DNA from: Rugalucina vietnamica
Lineage: Eukaryota; Mollusca; Bivalvia; Lucinida; Lucinidae
DNA: 64,000 bases
Reading direction: 5' to 3'
NCBI GenBank assembly: GCA_964017185.1
Contig: OZ024870.1
Coordinates: 32,759,621-32,823,620 of the forward strand
The position numbers were made by a program, and so were the translations under genes. The notes beneath the pieces are model-generated. The model did no database searches. It was given only the letters and a program-made list of their open reading frames with translations, and was not told the DNA's origin. Each line of letters begins with the position of its first letter. The stretch's first letter is position 1. This document shows, piece after piece, positions 44,944 to 56,230 of the stretch.

Positions 44944-47900
44944 ATGGCAGCTTTCAGGGAAAGAAGAAAAATCGAAGTATCTGTTAAAGAAATGGACGAC
45001 GAAAAGAAACTTGTTGAGGCTGCGATCACAGGAAATCTTGAAGAGGCATCTTTACTGATTGAGTCTGGAATCTCTGTAGATGCAGTAGATTATAACAAGC
45101 ATCTCTTTTACCAGTCTGAAAACTACATGACACCTTTGCAATATGCTACAGTAAAAGGATTTCCAGCCTTAGTAAAGCTGTTCATCAATTTTGAAGGTAT
45201 ATTGCGTGTCATCACTTGCAAGGTGCAGTACTAAGTAATCCAAGGCTCTCATTTAATTCACTGGCTCAGGCGGTAGCAGGGTAGCTCACTGGCCCCTGAT
45301 CCGTTTGTTAGGGTCCAAGAATCTATTTATGGACATGGTATTTATCCGTCATTACGAAAATATGTCACCCACCTGTGTTGTGTTCTGGAAATTATTACTA
45401 AGAGGCTGCGCCTGAAGTTGCCACTTAGCCGTCAGTTACACCAAACATCCTCTATATCAACAGCAAAATGAAGAAAATCCAGTGTCTCGCAACAATATAA
45501 AAGATGTTGAAAAAAAATTATCCATTTCGCCATGTTTCAATCTACAGCGGCAAGAAATGTAAACTTCCGGTTTGTTCGATTTTTCGGTCCGTAGAATTAC
45601 CAAAACACACCCGAAACACCGATAATTACCGGAACACACTCTAGTTATCGCACCTGCTTATAGCAGGGTGCGATATAGGAGTTCAAATTTCCGTCCGTCC
45701 GTACGTTCGTTCGTCCGTTCGTCCGTCCGTCCGTCCGTCAACATTTACGTCGAAGTTTGGTTTTCTCGACATCAGAGATAGCTGCGAGTCTGAAACCTTG
45801 CATAGTAATTGTCCCTGACATACCCTTCAAGCACGCACCTTAACCCGGTGGCTATGACCTATATTTCACGGTCCACTGACTTTGAAAATTTTTACGTCGA
45901 AGTTTTGTCAACATTACGTTTCTCGACATCAGAGATAGCTGCGAGTCTGAAACCTTGCATAGTTATTGTCCCTGACATACCCTTCAAGCACGCACCTTAA
46001 CCCGGTGGCTATGACCTATATATCACGGTCCACTGACTTTGAAAATTTTTACGTCGAAGTTTTGTCAACATTAAGTTTCTCGACATCAGAGATAGCTGCG
46101 AGTCTGAAACCTTGCATAGTAATTGTCCTTGACATACCCTTCAAGCACGCACCTTAACCCGGTGCCCTTGACCTATATTTCACGGTCCACTGACTTTGAA
46201 AATTTTTACGTCGAAGTTTGGTTTTCTCGACATCAGAGATAGCTGCGAGTCTGAAATTTTGCATAGTAATTGTCCTTGACATACCCTTCAAGCACGCACC
46301 TTAACCTGGTGCCCTTGACCTATATTTCACGGTCCACTGACTTTGATAATTTTTACGTCGAAGTTTGGTTTTCTCGACATCAGAGATAGCTGCAAGTCTG
46401 AAACCTTGCATAGTAATTGTCCTTGACATACCCTTCAAGCACGCACCTTAACCTGGTGCCCTTGACCTATATTTCACGGTCCACTGACTTTGAAAATTTT
46501 TATGTCGAAGTTTGGTTTTCTCGACATCAGAGATAGCTGCGAATCTGAAACCTTGCATAGTAATTGTCCTTGACATGCCCTTCAAGCACGCACCTTGACC
46601 CGGTGCCCTTGAACTATATTTCACTGTCTGTTGACTTTGCCCGATGCAGGTGCGATATCGACCTCCGCGGAGTTCTTGTTTTTGATTATTGCCTTTGCCT
46701 TTTTATTGGCAACTGTATGTTAGGTGTATCGCCAGTGTATCGCTGGTGTGTGGCAGTGTATAGAGAGATCAATATAATTCTTCTAAATAAAAAAAAAAAC
46801 GTATAAATTTTTTGATTTTTTTTTATTCTGATTGAATACTTCGGGTGTCTCGAGTGTTTCCAACTATTTAGCAAATACCTATATCCCTTTCGGCGAGGGT
46901 TTCCATGAATAACTGCATTATTTACAACGCACAAATACAAATTGAAGTTAAAATTGTCACTAACACGTTCTGATGCGTTTTGTACCTCGCTTATTTTACC
47001 CAGACAAGTTTTATTTACAAAATCGATAGTTGACGATCGCCGTTATCAAGTGCGAAAGTCCAAATGCGTTGTCTGACCAAAAGGATTGAATAATAGAAGA
47101 GAGAGGTGTATATTGATCTCTCTATATACTGCCACACACCAGCGATACACTGGCGATACACCTAACATACAGTTGCCAATAAAAAGGCAAAGGCAATAAT
47201 CAAAAACTAGAGTGTGTTCCGGTAATTACCGGTGTTTCGGGTGTGTTTTGGTAATTCTACGGACCGAAAAATCGAACAAACCGGAAGTTTACATTTCTTG
47301 CCGCTGTAGATTGAAACATGGCGAAATGGATAATTTTTTTTCAACATCTTTTATATGGGTGGTTTTCAAAAAAATGAAGTATTTTTTAATATTAAAGCTG
47401 GACTGATAAGCTTTATACATATAAGGTCTCATTTATACCTTAAATGTGTGTTATCAAGGTGTCAAACTCTATGCAAAATTTCATAAAAAAAGATGGATCT
47501 ATACCAGATTTATACAACAATATATACCTAAAAATGTCACAAGTGCAACGTTTTAGCGTGACATTTTGAGTAGTAAGTCATTTTCAAATGGTCAGAAAAC
47601 AATTATCTGATTACCTAACAAAACAAAATCTCTAAAAAGTTACAAACAATTAAGTACTTGAGAGTTGCCAATAAGCCATGCATGTATTTCGCCTTTGTTG
47701 CCTCTTCAGCATTTATAAATAATAACCATACCCCTAAAAATAAACTACAGTAAAAATAGCTTAGCTTAAACTTGTGAAAGCCAGTGCTCAATCATTGTAA
47801 GCCCTACATCTATTATATGCTCTTACTGATCAAGTCTAATGTATCTGGATTGATTATCAGAGCTCTTCATTAAAAACCCCTTCTTATATTTTGAAAAGTA

Positions 47901-50900
47901 GCTGATCTAATCAGTTAACCATATTTGTCACAAGTGCAACGTTTTGTATTTCTTGACTGACCATATAAGCATATCATGTATGACTTGTTATTTTGCTTTA
48001 TATTTTAGCCTAGCAGGTCAGAAAGAAACTAACAAAAACAACCCTTTGCTTACAGTATGCATATTGGTTTCTAATAATTAACAAAAGTGATGTCACAAGT
48101 GCAACGCATATTTTCTAGTCTAAAAAATTGAACGCTAATTCCTAACGATACATATTACTTTCACTCTTAAAAATTTATATGGCAATCACAGGAAGCATTG
48201 TACACTTGTAAGATACTGTTCATCATTAAATAGATTGATCATTTGAGTGGTTATGGAAACATTTATAAGTGCAGAAATCAATTTTAGGGTCAAATTTATC
48301 AAATAAATGTGTGAAAAAAAAATTCTTTGGAGAATTTTCTCAAATTAATGGCATAGAGTCTAGTCCCAATATAGGGTCTATCAAACTAAGAACAAATTTG
48401 AAACACAAAGTGTATGTTACAAATGTAGCACTACTTATAAGGTATATCACCAGTTTTGAAAATAAACAACAAAAAGCACATTAACATGAAAATCACAAAA
48501 ATGGCCGTTGTCAAAAAGATTTGAATGTTGTTTTCTCTTATTTTGATATCCATAGAAAAACTAGGAACAAAAATTAAAAAGACAAATGCACATTTCAATT
48601 TTGACCTAAAATGGGTCAATGTCACACTTTTACTTCATTTTTTTGAAAATCACCCATATTGTTGCGAGACACTGGATTTTCTTCATTTTGCTGTTGATAT
48701 AGAGAAGGATGTTTGGTGTAACTGACGGCTAAGTGGCAACTTCAGGCGCAGCCTCTTAGTAATAATTTCCAGAACACAACACAGGTGGGTGACATATTTT
48801 CGTAATGACGGATAAATACCATGTCCATAAATAGATTCTTGGACCCTAACAAACGGATCAGGGGCCAGTGGGGTAGCTCAGTGGTTAGCGCACTGCCCTG
48901 TAGGTGCTAGAGGTCCCAGTTTTGAACTTCGATCTCTGCCGGGGGTGAGGAAAATTTGGTGTCCGAACACGCTTCCCTTTATCATCTACAGAGATGACAT
49001 GAACATAGTGCGCCAGTGATTTTTTTCGCTATAAAACCGACTCAGGTTTTAGGAGTTGTTCCCAATGGAAAAAAGTATCTTTTTTCCCAAATGAATGATT
49101 CAAAATTCCCAATCTTAGAAAGTTTCCCAATAAAGCTCACAGTTGCAACCATTAATGTACTGTTAAAAGCACCAATTAATCTGATATTTGTGACAAGGAA
49201 TAACACTAATTGTCCTGATAGCGTAATGGTTAGAGCGTTCGCTTCGGAAGCGGGAGGCGCGGGTTCTAATCCGGGCCGCGTCATACCAAAGACGTTAAAA
49301 ATGGTACCAGTGGCTGCCTTGCTTGGTGCTCAGCATTAATAAGGCAAGCACTGGCTTCTCTCTCTCATAAAGATAACTTCAATGATGGGAGCTCCATGTA
49401 ATACTCTGTTTATGAGGTGTTTGGAGTACTTGGCAGATTCAGATATGTCTCAGTCATATGTTGTTCACTTTTAGAAAACAATTTTTGCTGATTTTCCCAA
49501 TTGATAGTAAAATTCGGCTATTTTTCCCAATTGAACCGCTACTGGCACCGCTCCCAAAATGCTGAAAAAAATCACTGTGCGCCATTCTTCGGATCAGGAT
49601 GTAAACTGGAGGCCCCCTGTGCAGGGACAGTCATCCCATGTACAGGTTAGACCAAAACATAGAGCTTTCTTAACGCCAGTACACTGCTCATTCCTTGTCG
49701 TAGACAGCCTTAAGACAATAATTTCCCTATTCATGACATCAGTTCCCAGTTGAAATTTACACAATTTCTGGGTGTCACCCTACAAAATTATTTGGCTGTT
49801 ACATTAAAAACATACATTACAGTGCCACAAATGTACCTGGAAAAGAATCCTTGAATCCCTTTGGATTGAAAATTGTCGCTGGTTTTTTGGCATTCCCACA
49901 GTTGTCTAGTTGCGAGCTGCCATATTGTTCCTAATGTGGGAGAAGGTTGGTTCCTTGTTGTAAACATAAAATGACGCAGTAAATGTTGCCGGAAGCAACA
50001 AATTGCGTCATGGAACGTGATTGATGTTAAACGCTTTTTGATTGGTCAATCGATCTGTGCAGTCTTACTAGTTGACCAATGACAACAACAAAATGAATTT
50101 GACCAAAACAAACATGGCTGCACCGACGAGTCAAAGCATTAAAAACGGGTCTTGAAATTCAGTGATTTTAGGAGTCTTTGATTGCTTTAAGTCCTGAAAC
50201 TTTATGGCGAGTTGCCACAGGGAAAACAAGGAGCTAAACTTCTAAGTAAAAATGCTGTGGTGTGTACAATGAATTGATTTTATGATTCTTTTTTTTTCTG
50301 CTATATGGCGATGTTCTTACACTCGCCATATCCTTATATTGGTACTGTACAGGTTAAAGATCCTTACAAAGGTTCTATCCTCATACATGTTGGCTCATCC
50401 TGCAAATACACTGGAGTGTACAATGAACACCTCCCAAGAATAATCAGAAATTGATTGATGGTATTAACGAGAAAAAAAAACAAAAAAAAAAAAAACAAAC
50501 AGGTATACTGTGTTCAGTCTCTTTCAAATAGTGTTATGGCCCATCCCAAATAATGAGCACTTAGCCACCCACTCTCACAGTATGCAGTATCTGAAGGAAG
50601 AAAGGAGCTATATAACCGAATAGAATTATAGGATGAGCATATGCAGTAGGCCTATTCCGTTCCCGTCCACATTATAGCGGAGACATACTCCGCATCATGG
50701 ACCCATATCATGCATCTATAAAATCTGAAAATGCATAATGCACAAGTTAATTCAAGACACAGGCTCAGACTTGAATATTGGTCAGACAGCTTGTCAGACA
50801 GCTTGTAAAATAATAGGTCGGCCCAACCATTCTGTTTTATCTATGACATGAACTCTCAGGGTTAGTAAAATAATCATATTCCTTAGACACATATACACCA

Positions 50901-53900
50901 GCTGTACTGGTTAGGAGTACGAGAAAGTGGTATGGCTCTGCTCCAACCTGACTGAAAAATTGTTGACATAGGTGCTAATCTAACACAATTAAATGAGCCG
51001 CCCCATGGGAAAACCAACAATCTGCATAGGCGAAAACAAAGGCGCAGATCAGCTTCGCAGTAACTGCGAAGCTGATCAGCGCCTTTGTTTTCGCTACTCG
51101 CCGTACTCGGATAGTACAGTTCCTCTTCTATTTAAATCCGAAATTTCAAGATTCTAGCTCTACACAGAGGTCGGTTTATGTCGGACCTGTTCGGAAACCA
51201 CAGTGTTGGTTTTCCCACGAGGCGACTCAAATATACAACTGGCCATTTTTGTGATGCCCTTACTCTTATTGTGACTGTTTCAGCTGATGTGAATGCAAGA
51301 GACAGGTTTGATGTAACTGCTCTACATATAGCAGCTGAAAAGGGACATATTGACTGCATGAAACTGTTGTTGGAGGGAAATGCTGATTGTAACATAGCCA
51401 CAAAATACTCTAAACATGGGTCCTATACAGGTATACTTGAATTTAAAATTGTTTTGAATTTTAAATGATTTTGACAGCTATGCCTCACAATATAATGAAA
51501 TAGTAACTAATACAAGTAACTTTATTAGCCTATATATTTCATGGTTCACTGCTTACTGCTCAGAGGTGTTTATTTTTAGTTCTAGTTATATTGAAAACCA
51601 CATTACAGTGACTAGTGAGGTATGTTAATGTAATGAGGTTGAATTGTAATCGATTTTGCATACTGCCATTGGTGCTCTGGTACAAAAGTAAAATATTTCA
51701 GACTATTTTTGTTTTCTTTTTTTTTTATGTGTTATTTTAATAAATAAAATTAAACTGCTATTATAAAGACCATTTTTTCCACTGTTCTTCACCCAGGTGG
51801 AATAACTCATCTCTGATTTAAACTGGCATCTAGTAGGTTAGTTAAAGAAGAAGGATTATGGCTAGGTTGAAATTTTGGATTGAAGAAAAAAAAATGTTGC
51901 CTTAGTAAAGAGAAAACAAAGGCCCTGATCAATTGTGCTGATAAAAATCAAGTTTTCTCATGATGTGGCTCATATTTTTTCAGCTGTTCCACATCCAGGG
52001 GGCACAACTCCTCTTCACCTGGCAGCGGCCAATGACCACTGCGATTGTGTGAAACTTCTCATTCTCAACGGTGCCGACTACAACGCTGTAGATGAACAGT
52101 GTCGAACCAGTCTCTACATAGCGGCAGCTAAGGGATATGAGGCATGTGTACATGCTCATCTAGATGGGGCCATATGGAAGGATATTCTATCAATTCCAGT
52201 AAAAAGTACAGGTAAATTGTAATATAGGTAGTGCCATTCTCAAGTAAAGGGTACTCCATATTAAGATGTGTAGAAAACTTGGAGTCCCAGTTTGCTTTAG
52301 ATAAAATTTGGAGATTGAGTCTTGGAGAAGTTTGCTTGAAGTTTGCTAATATAAATATTTGTTGTTGGTAGTTAAAGCATCATTGATTTTATCATTTATG
52401 TAAGAAATACTGGAATGGTCATAAGTTTTGCTTAGAAAGTAAGAATAGAAAGTCTAGGAAAGTCTGATACTGTTAGTTCGGAAATGCTCGTGAGAACTTA
52501 GTAATTTTTCGTTAATATTTGGGAATTTGCAGTCTCTTAAAAAACGTTCACTAATTAAAAATTCTAATAAGCTTTAAAGACTGCATAAGAACTGGCTCGC
52601 TAATTAAAGAACTTGCTAATGATTTGGAAGTTGCATATTTGTGACATAAAATGCACAAAATTTCCAAACTTAACTATAGCATATTCAAAATCTTCCATTA
52701 CAGTCGTTAACCATTTTATGTTTGCTTGTAGGAGACACTCCCCTGCATGAGTGCGTCAGACAGAACCTACATAGTTGTGTTAAGAAATTGTTACACCATG
52801 GCTCGGACGTGAACCATCGGAACTTGGCGGGGTACTCCCCACTCCACCTAGCGGTCCGTGGGGGAGAGCAATTCTCTATGGAAACATTGAAATGTCTAGT
52901 CACAGAGGGTTATAACACAGATGTTAATATACCAGATGCTAAAGGTGAGGTCTTTTGAAATTGGGGACCCCTTGTCATTGGGGCCTTGAGAAATAGATGG
53001 GCTGCATTTGCCTCCAGGCAAAGCTTATAGCCACTTACGGACCATCTGATTAATGGCAAACTGCTAAGATGGTCTGAGCTCGCCCAGAAAGAGTGGTTCA
53101 AGTCAACCATCCATACATGTAAGCCTTAGATGTTTACTTAGGTGTCAAGCACATTTTGGTTGTCATGACATTCTAATGTTGGGTAAAAAGCCCATTAAGT
53201 GGAGACAACATCCTGATATGGCCGTAGCTGTTGACTGGGATGCTAAGACACAAATCAAACAAACTAATTTTCATTTTGGCCGTAACTGTTTGGACAAATT
53301 ATATCTGAAACTCTGCATAGTACATGTACATGTTGCTTTGTCAGTACTGTGTGAGCTTCACAACCAGCAGACTTGAGATTGTTTGTTGCCTTCTCAATTT
53401 CTGCACACCATTATATGGAAAAAAGTCTCTGTACTGATTCATAAAAAGCAGTTGTCAGAGACTGGTACTTGTAAAGTAGTAGGCACTGCATGGTAGTAAA
53501 CAGCCTCTTCAGCCCAAGAACAGTGGGGTTATTTATTTTTATTTATTTTTTATTCAGTTTAATGTCCCTTTCATGATTATTTCAGCTCATATGAGACGGG
53601 CCAATCAGTAGGTGGGGCAAAAACGGGAGAACCCCGAGAAAAAACCACCTGACACACCCACAAGCAGAACTTGGCTTGTCTCACATGTGGCCAGAGCGGG
53701 GCTCGAACCCACACCAGACACAGCGGTGAGATGATCGAGTGATTAAGAAACAGCGCTCTTAACCGCTCGGCCACGGGGGCAGCCAGAGGGGTTATAAGTA
53801 GCTGATGATCATCACATAAAGTGTGCCTTAGCTGAATTACTCTTAAACATGCAAAATGGCAAGCTATTCTTGAATCAACAGAAGAGGAAAAATTGCCACG

Positions 53901-55175
53901 GAAATATTTTCATGTAATGACCAGGGTCCAGTTGTTCAAAATTAATGACATCGTTAGTTAACAATTCGTTAAAATTTCAAACATGAATATTACAAATACA
54001 CTGTTATTTTTTGTTGATAAAATGTGAGAATCCTTTGCAATGTAAAGGATTCTCACATTTTATCAACAACAACAAAAAAAAAAAAAAAAAACAAGAAAAA
54101 AAAAAATAGTGTATTTGCTTATGTAGTCAGGATTTTCTTAACAAGTTTATGTCTTAACGATGACATTAAGCAAATGAAGTTTTGAAAAATTGGCCCCAGT
54201 TGAAGATTTGATCATGAAGATATTTCATCAGCCATTTTTTCTCTTCAGGAATTTGCCAGTTCATGGTAAGTGAATACACAATACACTTGTACTGAGAGGC
54301 TTGCCATGGGAAATTGTTGTTAGATTATTTACTATACCTTAGCTGTTTACAAAGGACATAAAGCAATGAAACAAAAGCAAATGCCAAAAATTTGAGCCTA
54401 TGCATGAGAAAACCAACAATTTGGGTTCTGACCAGGTCTGACACAAACCAGGCTGTACAAGCACAGAAGATGGCTTGAGGCTGGAAATTTTGGAATTAGA
54501 AAGTAGAGGAATTGAACTATCCGTGTAGCGAAAACAAAGGTGCTGATCAGCTTCGCAGTTACTGTGAAGCTGATCTGCGCTTTTGTTTTCGCCTATGCAG
54601 ATTGTTGGTTTTCCCATGCGGTGTCTTATATATTCTTTTAATGTACAAGAACTACATATGCCTTTTATTTTCCAGGCTACAGCCCATTACACTATGTGTG
54701 TTTCAATGAAGTTGTATTACAAGAACGTCGACCAGAGGCGGCAGTTTTGCTCTTAGCCTATGGTGCCAACTACAGGGTTAGAAACAAACAAGGTGACAAT
54801 GTACTTCAGAGTGAAATCAGAGCGAGAACACGGGACTTCACAATCTTACACACAATAGCCAAATGTACTGCATACTTGCCCAGCTTAGAGTATCTCGGAC
54901 TGGGTTTCTTGAATGCCAACCCGATTGGTAACGCCCCACCCCATGAACAACAGCCGGTGGGACCCCAGTTGGCGAGATTTATATGTTCAGAAAACCAGCT
55001 GGAAAAGTTGAACTGGTACAAAGACTTGTTACGCAAACCGAGATGTTTACAGCATTATTGTAGATGTGTCATAAGGGAGGCAATGGGTGTGAAGAGACTA
55101 AAGAAGATGGATAGCCTCCCTTTACCAGTTACACTGAAAGAGTTCTTGTTGTTGGAACATCAAGAGTTTATTTGA
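44944..55175 (+). CDS. ankyrin-repeat and SOCS-box protein (ASB family), 5 exons, complete
   Basis: ASB proteins recruit substrates through ankyrin repeats and bind Elongin B/C-Cullin5 through a SOCS box to form ubiquitin ligases. Exons: 44944-45196, 51284-51430, 51984-52211, 52732-52944, 54676-55175; every intron is phase 1 with GT-AG ends, giving 446 residues. Ankyrin signatures: TPLQYATVKGFPALVKLFI, TALHIAAEKGHIDCMKLLL, TPLHLAAANDHCDCVKLLI, TPLHECVRQNLHSCVKKLL, SPLHLAVRGGE and SPLHYVCFNE. The C-terminus has the SOCS box pattern LQHYCRCVIREAMG..LPLPVTLKEFLLLEH. The ATG at 44944 is chosen because it follows an upstream stop and precedes an acidic/basic N-terminus. The first intron (6 kb) is packed with nested transposons. 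It may be closest to ASB6, but I cannot assign the paralogue. Confidence 0.92.
45646..46679 (-). mobile_element. HINE/pearl-like family A (copy 2, 1,034 bp) in the left foldback arm
   Basis: Same ends, hairpin, ACGG tract and 147-bp core as 27450-28473, in opposite orientation. The uninterrupted right arm reads CTCTAGTTTTTGATTATT, showing insertion between two T residues with no duplication. Two units contain GGTGGCTATGACC in place of GGTGCCCTTGACC, marking recent core homogenisation. Confidence 0.88.
47356..48656. mobile_element. TA-flanked DNA transposon, 1,301 bp, no recognisable transposase
   Basis: Inverted ends of 26 bp (starting TGGGTGGTTTTCAAAAAAAT and TGGGTGATTTTCAAAAAAAT, one difference) are flanked by TA at 47354-47355 and 48657-48658. 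The left foldback arm keeps the empty site TTTTATATTG. The 15-mer GTCACAAGTGCAACG occurs three times (47536, 47927, 48092). Short frames have no similarity I recognise. Confidence 0.85.
48871..48995 (+). mobile_element. tRNA-headed SINE fragment
   Basis: GGGTAGCTCAGTGGTTAGCG is an A-box-like tRNA start and TTTTGAACTTCGATC a B-box-like motif. The beginning of the same SINE lies at 45265-45286, separated by the foldback element. The acceptor stem does not pair, so this is not a tRNA gene. Confidence 0.6.
49015..49576. mobile_element. MITE with AGTGATTTTTTT ends, interrupted by a SINE
   Basis: AGTGATTTTTTTCGC and its inverted counterpart GCTGAAAAAAATCACT are flanked by a 7-bp direct repeat GTGCGCC (49008-49014, 49577-49583). 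The motif TTTCCCAATTGA recurs inside near the right end. The interior is split by the SINE at 49211-49440. Confidence 0.6.
49211..49440 (+). mobile_element. tRNA-derived SINE
   Basis: The head GTCCTGATAGCGTAATGGTT, an anticodon-arm-like TTCGCTTCGGAAGCGGG and the B box GGTTCTAATCC (49264-49274) resemble a tRNA. The acceptor ends do not pair and a long tail follows (GGCAAGCACTGGCTTCTC), so it is a SINE rather than a functional tRNA gene. Confidence 0.7.
49900..50150. promoter_or_regulatory. promoter-like CCAAT cluster inside ASB intron 1
   Basis: Opposed CCAAT boxes (TGATTGGTCAATCG at 50038-50051; GACCAATGACAAC at 50083-50095), an inverted pair TGACGCA / TGCGTCA (49972, 50003) and a following ATGGCTGCACC in good start context (50114) suggest an alternative promoter. 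No spliced frame could be joined to exon 2. Support is weak. Confidence 0.3.
50160..50990. other. non-coding part of ASB intron 1
   Basis: No gene or named repeat was recognised. There is a poly-A/AAAC tract at 50471-50500 and a short direct repeat CAGACAGCTTGT at about 50783-50806. Confidence 0.4.
50994..51231. mobile_element. MITE family M copy 53 bp before ASB exon 2
   Basis: It runs from TGAGCCGCCCCATGGGAAAA to GGTTTTCCCACGAGGCGACTCA with the intact TTCG hairpin GATCAGCTTCGCAGTAACTG. Confidence 0.85.
51885..51974. mobile_element. MITE family M fragment next to the ASB exon 3 acceptor
   Basis: Only TAAAGAGAAAACAAAGGCCC and the right end GTTTTCTCATGATGTGGCTCA remain. Its last base is about 10 bp from the acceptor AG (51982-51983). 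Confidence 0.6.
52945..53515. other. ASB intron 4, no recognised element
   Basis: Nothing beyond AT-rich intron sequence is evident. A 66-codon frame at 53176-53376 has no recognisable similarity. Confidence 0.4.
53518..53785 (-). mobile_element. tRNA-headed SINE with AAATAAAT tail in ASB intron 4
   Basis: On the minus strand the head CCGTGGCCGAGCGGTTAAGA resembles a Leu/Ser-type tRNA and GGGTTCGAGCCCC is a consensus B box. The body contains GTGTGTCAGGTGGTTTTTTC and GGGTTCTCCCG and ends in repeated AAATAAA (about 53528-53553). The B box is well kept, suggesting a fairly young copy. Confidence 0.75.
53929..54075 (+). repeat. second copy of the 3085-3215 repeat, with a 26-bp perfect palindrome
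   Basis: The copy continues into TTGTTGATAAAATGTGAGAA..CCTTT (54011-54036), a 7-base loop, and its exact reverse complement (54044-54069), then an A-rich tail. The GALC intron copy stops before the second arm. Confidence 0.75.
54393..54629. mobile_element. MITE family M copy 46 bp before the last ASB exon
   Basis: It runs from TGAGCCTATGCATGAGAAAA to GTTGGTTTTCCCATGCGGTG with the hairpin GATCAGCTTCGCAGTTACTG (one mismatch). Confidence 0.8.
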
Positions 55176-55492
55176 ACAACTGTTTATTGTGATGTAGTTA
55201 GGAATTTGGGGCAATATCTGAATGTGGCAGGAGAAGCATATTTATGGTTCTAATACACTCAGACATGGAGCTTACATGTATAAATAATTTGCGATTCCTT
55301 TTCTACTTAAATTCAAAATTTCAAGCCACTAGCCTGCTTCTGTGAGTGTACAGGCCAGTTTGTGTCAGACATTTGCTACTGTTAATTACAGACCGTGTTT
55401 CTCTTGCAAAAGAATTTGATAAAATACGAACAATTTTGTTGACATTTTAATGATACATGTAATGAATTCTTTTGCTTGAGCAGTAAAGATAA

Positions 55493-55733
55493 ATGAGCCG
55501 CATCATGAGAAAACCAGATTTTTGCCTGTGAGAAAACAAAGGCGTAGATCAGCTTCGCAGTAAGTATGAAGCTGATCAGCACCATTGTTATCGCTCCATG
55601 GATAGAACAATTCCTCTTTTTCTTAAATCCAAAATTTCAAGTTTCTAGCCATGTTCAGTAGCTGCACAGGCTGGTTTGTGTCGATCCTGGTCGAAAACCC
55701 TGAGAACCGGTTTTCTCGCATCACGGCTCAAAT
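55493..55733. mobile_element. MITE family M copy downstream of the ASB gene
   Basis: It runs from TGAGCCGCATCATGAGAAAA to GTTTTCTCGCATCACGGCTCA. The stem GATCAGCTTCGCAGTAAGTA has diverged on one arm. Confidence 0.8.
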
Positions 55734-55885
55734 TATGGTGGTACAGGTAATGAAATGATAATTTTGCTGCTTTCCTCACTTAGTAAGGCATTTATCACAT
55801 ATACAAAGTTTTAGATTGCTGTCAGAATCACTTTGACTGATTTTTATGCCCATCAAAATCCCTCTGGGTGGGATGGAAAGATCTT

Positions 55886-56185
55886 ATAATGGGGATTCAC
55901 GGCCTGACCGTAATCCCATTTATTTTGAGCGGACATAGCTTTTACAATTCTTTAAATATTCAATTATTTACTTTTTATCACAACAGTAAACACTTCCGGG
56001 TTTGTGATCAGGACAATCGAACGCTTGCAATTCTCAGACGCTTGTTTTGGAAACTTGAAATTATTAAGCGTTTATGGATTTGATTTATTGGAAATTTCGG
56101 CATGTCGTAAAACCCTTTTTCTACATCCGGGTTGTCATTGCTTTCGCTCCAAAATTTTAAAAAAAAACACGTGTTGCTTAATTTC
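55886..56185 (+). repeat. Ngaro repeat A1
   Basis: The 300-bp repeat begins ATAATGGGGATTCACGG with the near-palindrome GGGATTCACGG / CCGTAATCCC at 55892-55917 and ends TTGCTTAATTTC. Transcription probably starts in it. It is repeated as A2. Confidence 0.9.
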
Positions 56186-56230
56186 TCAATTTTTTGGTTA
56201 ATTGATTTCAAGATTTGACTTCGATTCGAT

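Larger units (their letters stand above)
45287..48870. mobile_element. foldback transposon with 8-bp target duplication, both arms invaded by other elements
   Basis: Inverted ends CACTGGCCCCTGATCCGTTT are flanked by GGGTAGCT at 45279-45286 and 48871-48878. Arms of about 455 bp pair as 45287-45645 plus 46680-46775 with 47109-47355 plus 48657-48870, around a 330-bp centre. Without the insertions at 45646-46679 and 47356-48656 the element would be about 1.25 kb. It sits in the tRNA-like head of a SINE. The paired frames at 45457-45639 and 47212-47406 are simply the two arms. Confidence 0.85.

Noticed and set aside
49211..49283. Possible tRNA gene with anticodon CGG
   Set aside because: A and B boxes are present but the acceptor ends do not pair and a long SINE tail follows.
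53675..53782. Possible tRNA-Leu/Ser gene on the minus strand
   Set aside because: The distance between the A and B boxes and the 3' body with an AAATAAAT tail fit a SINE.
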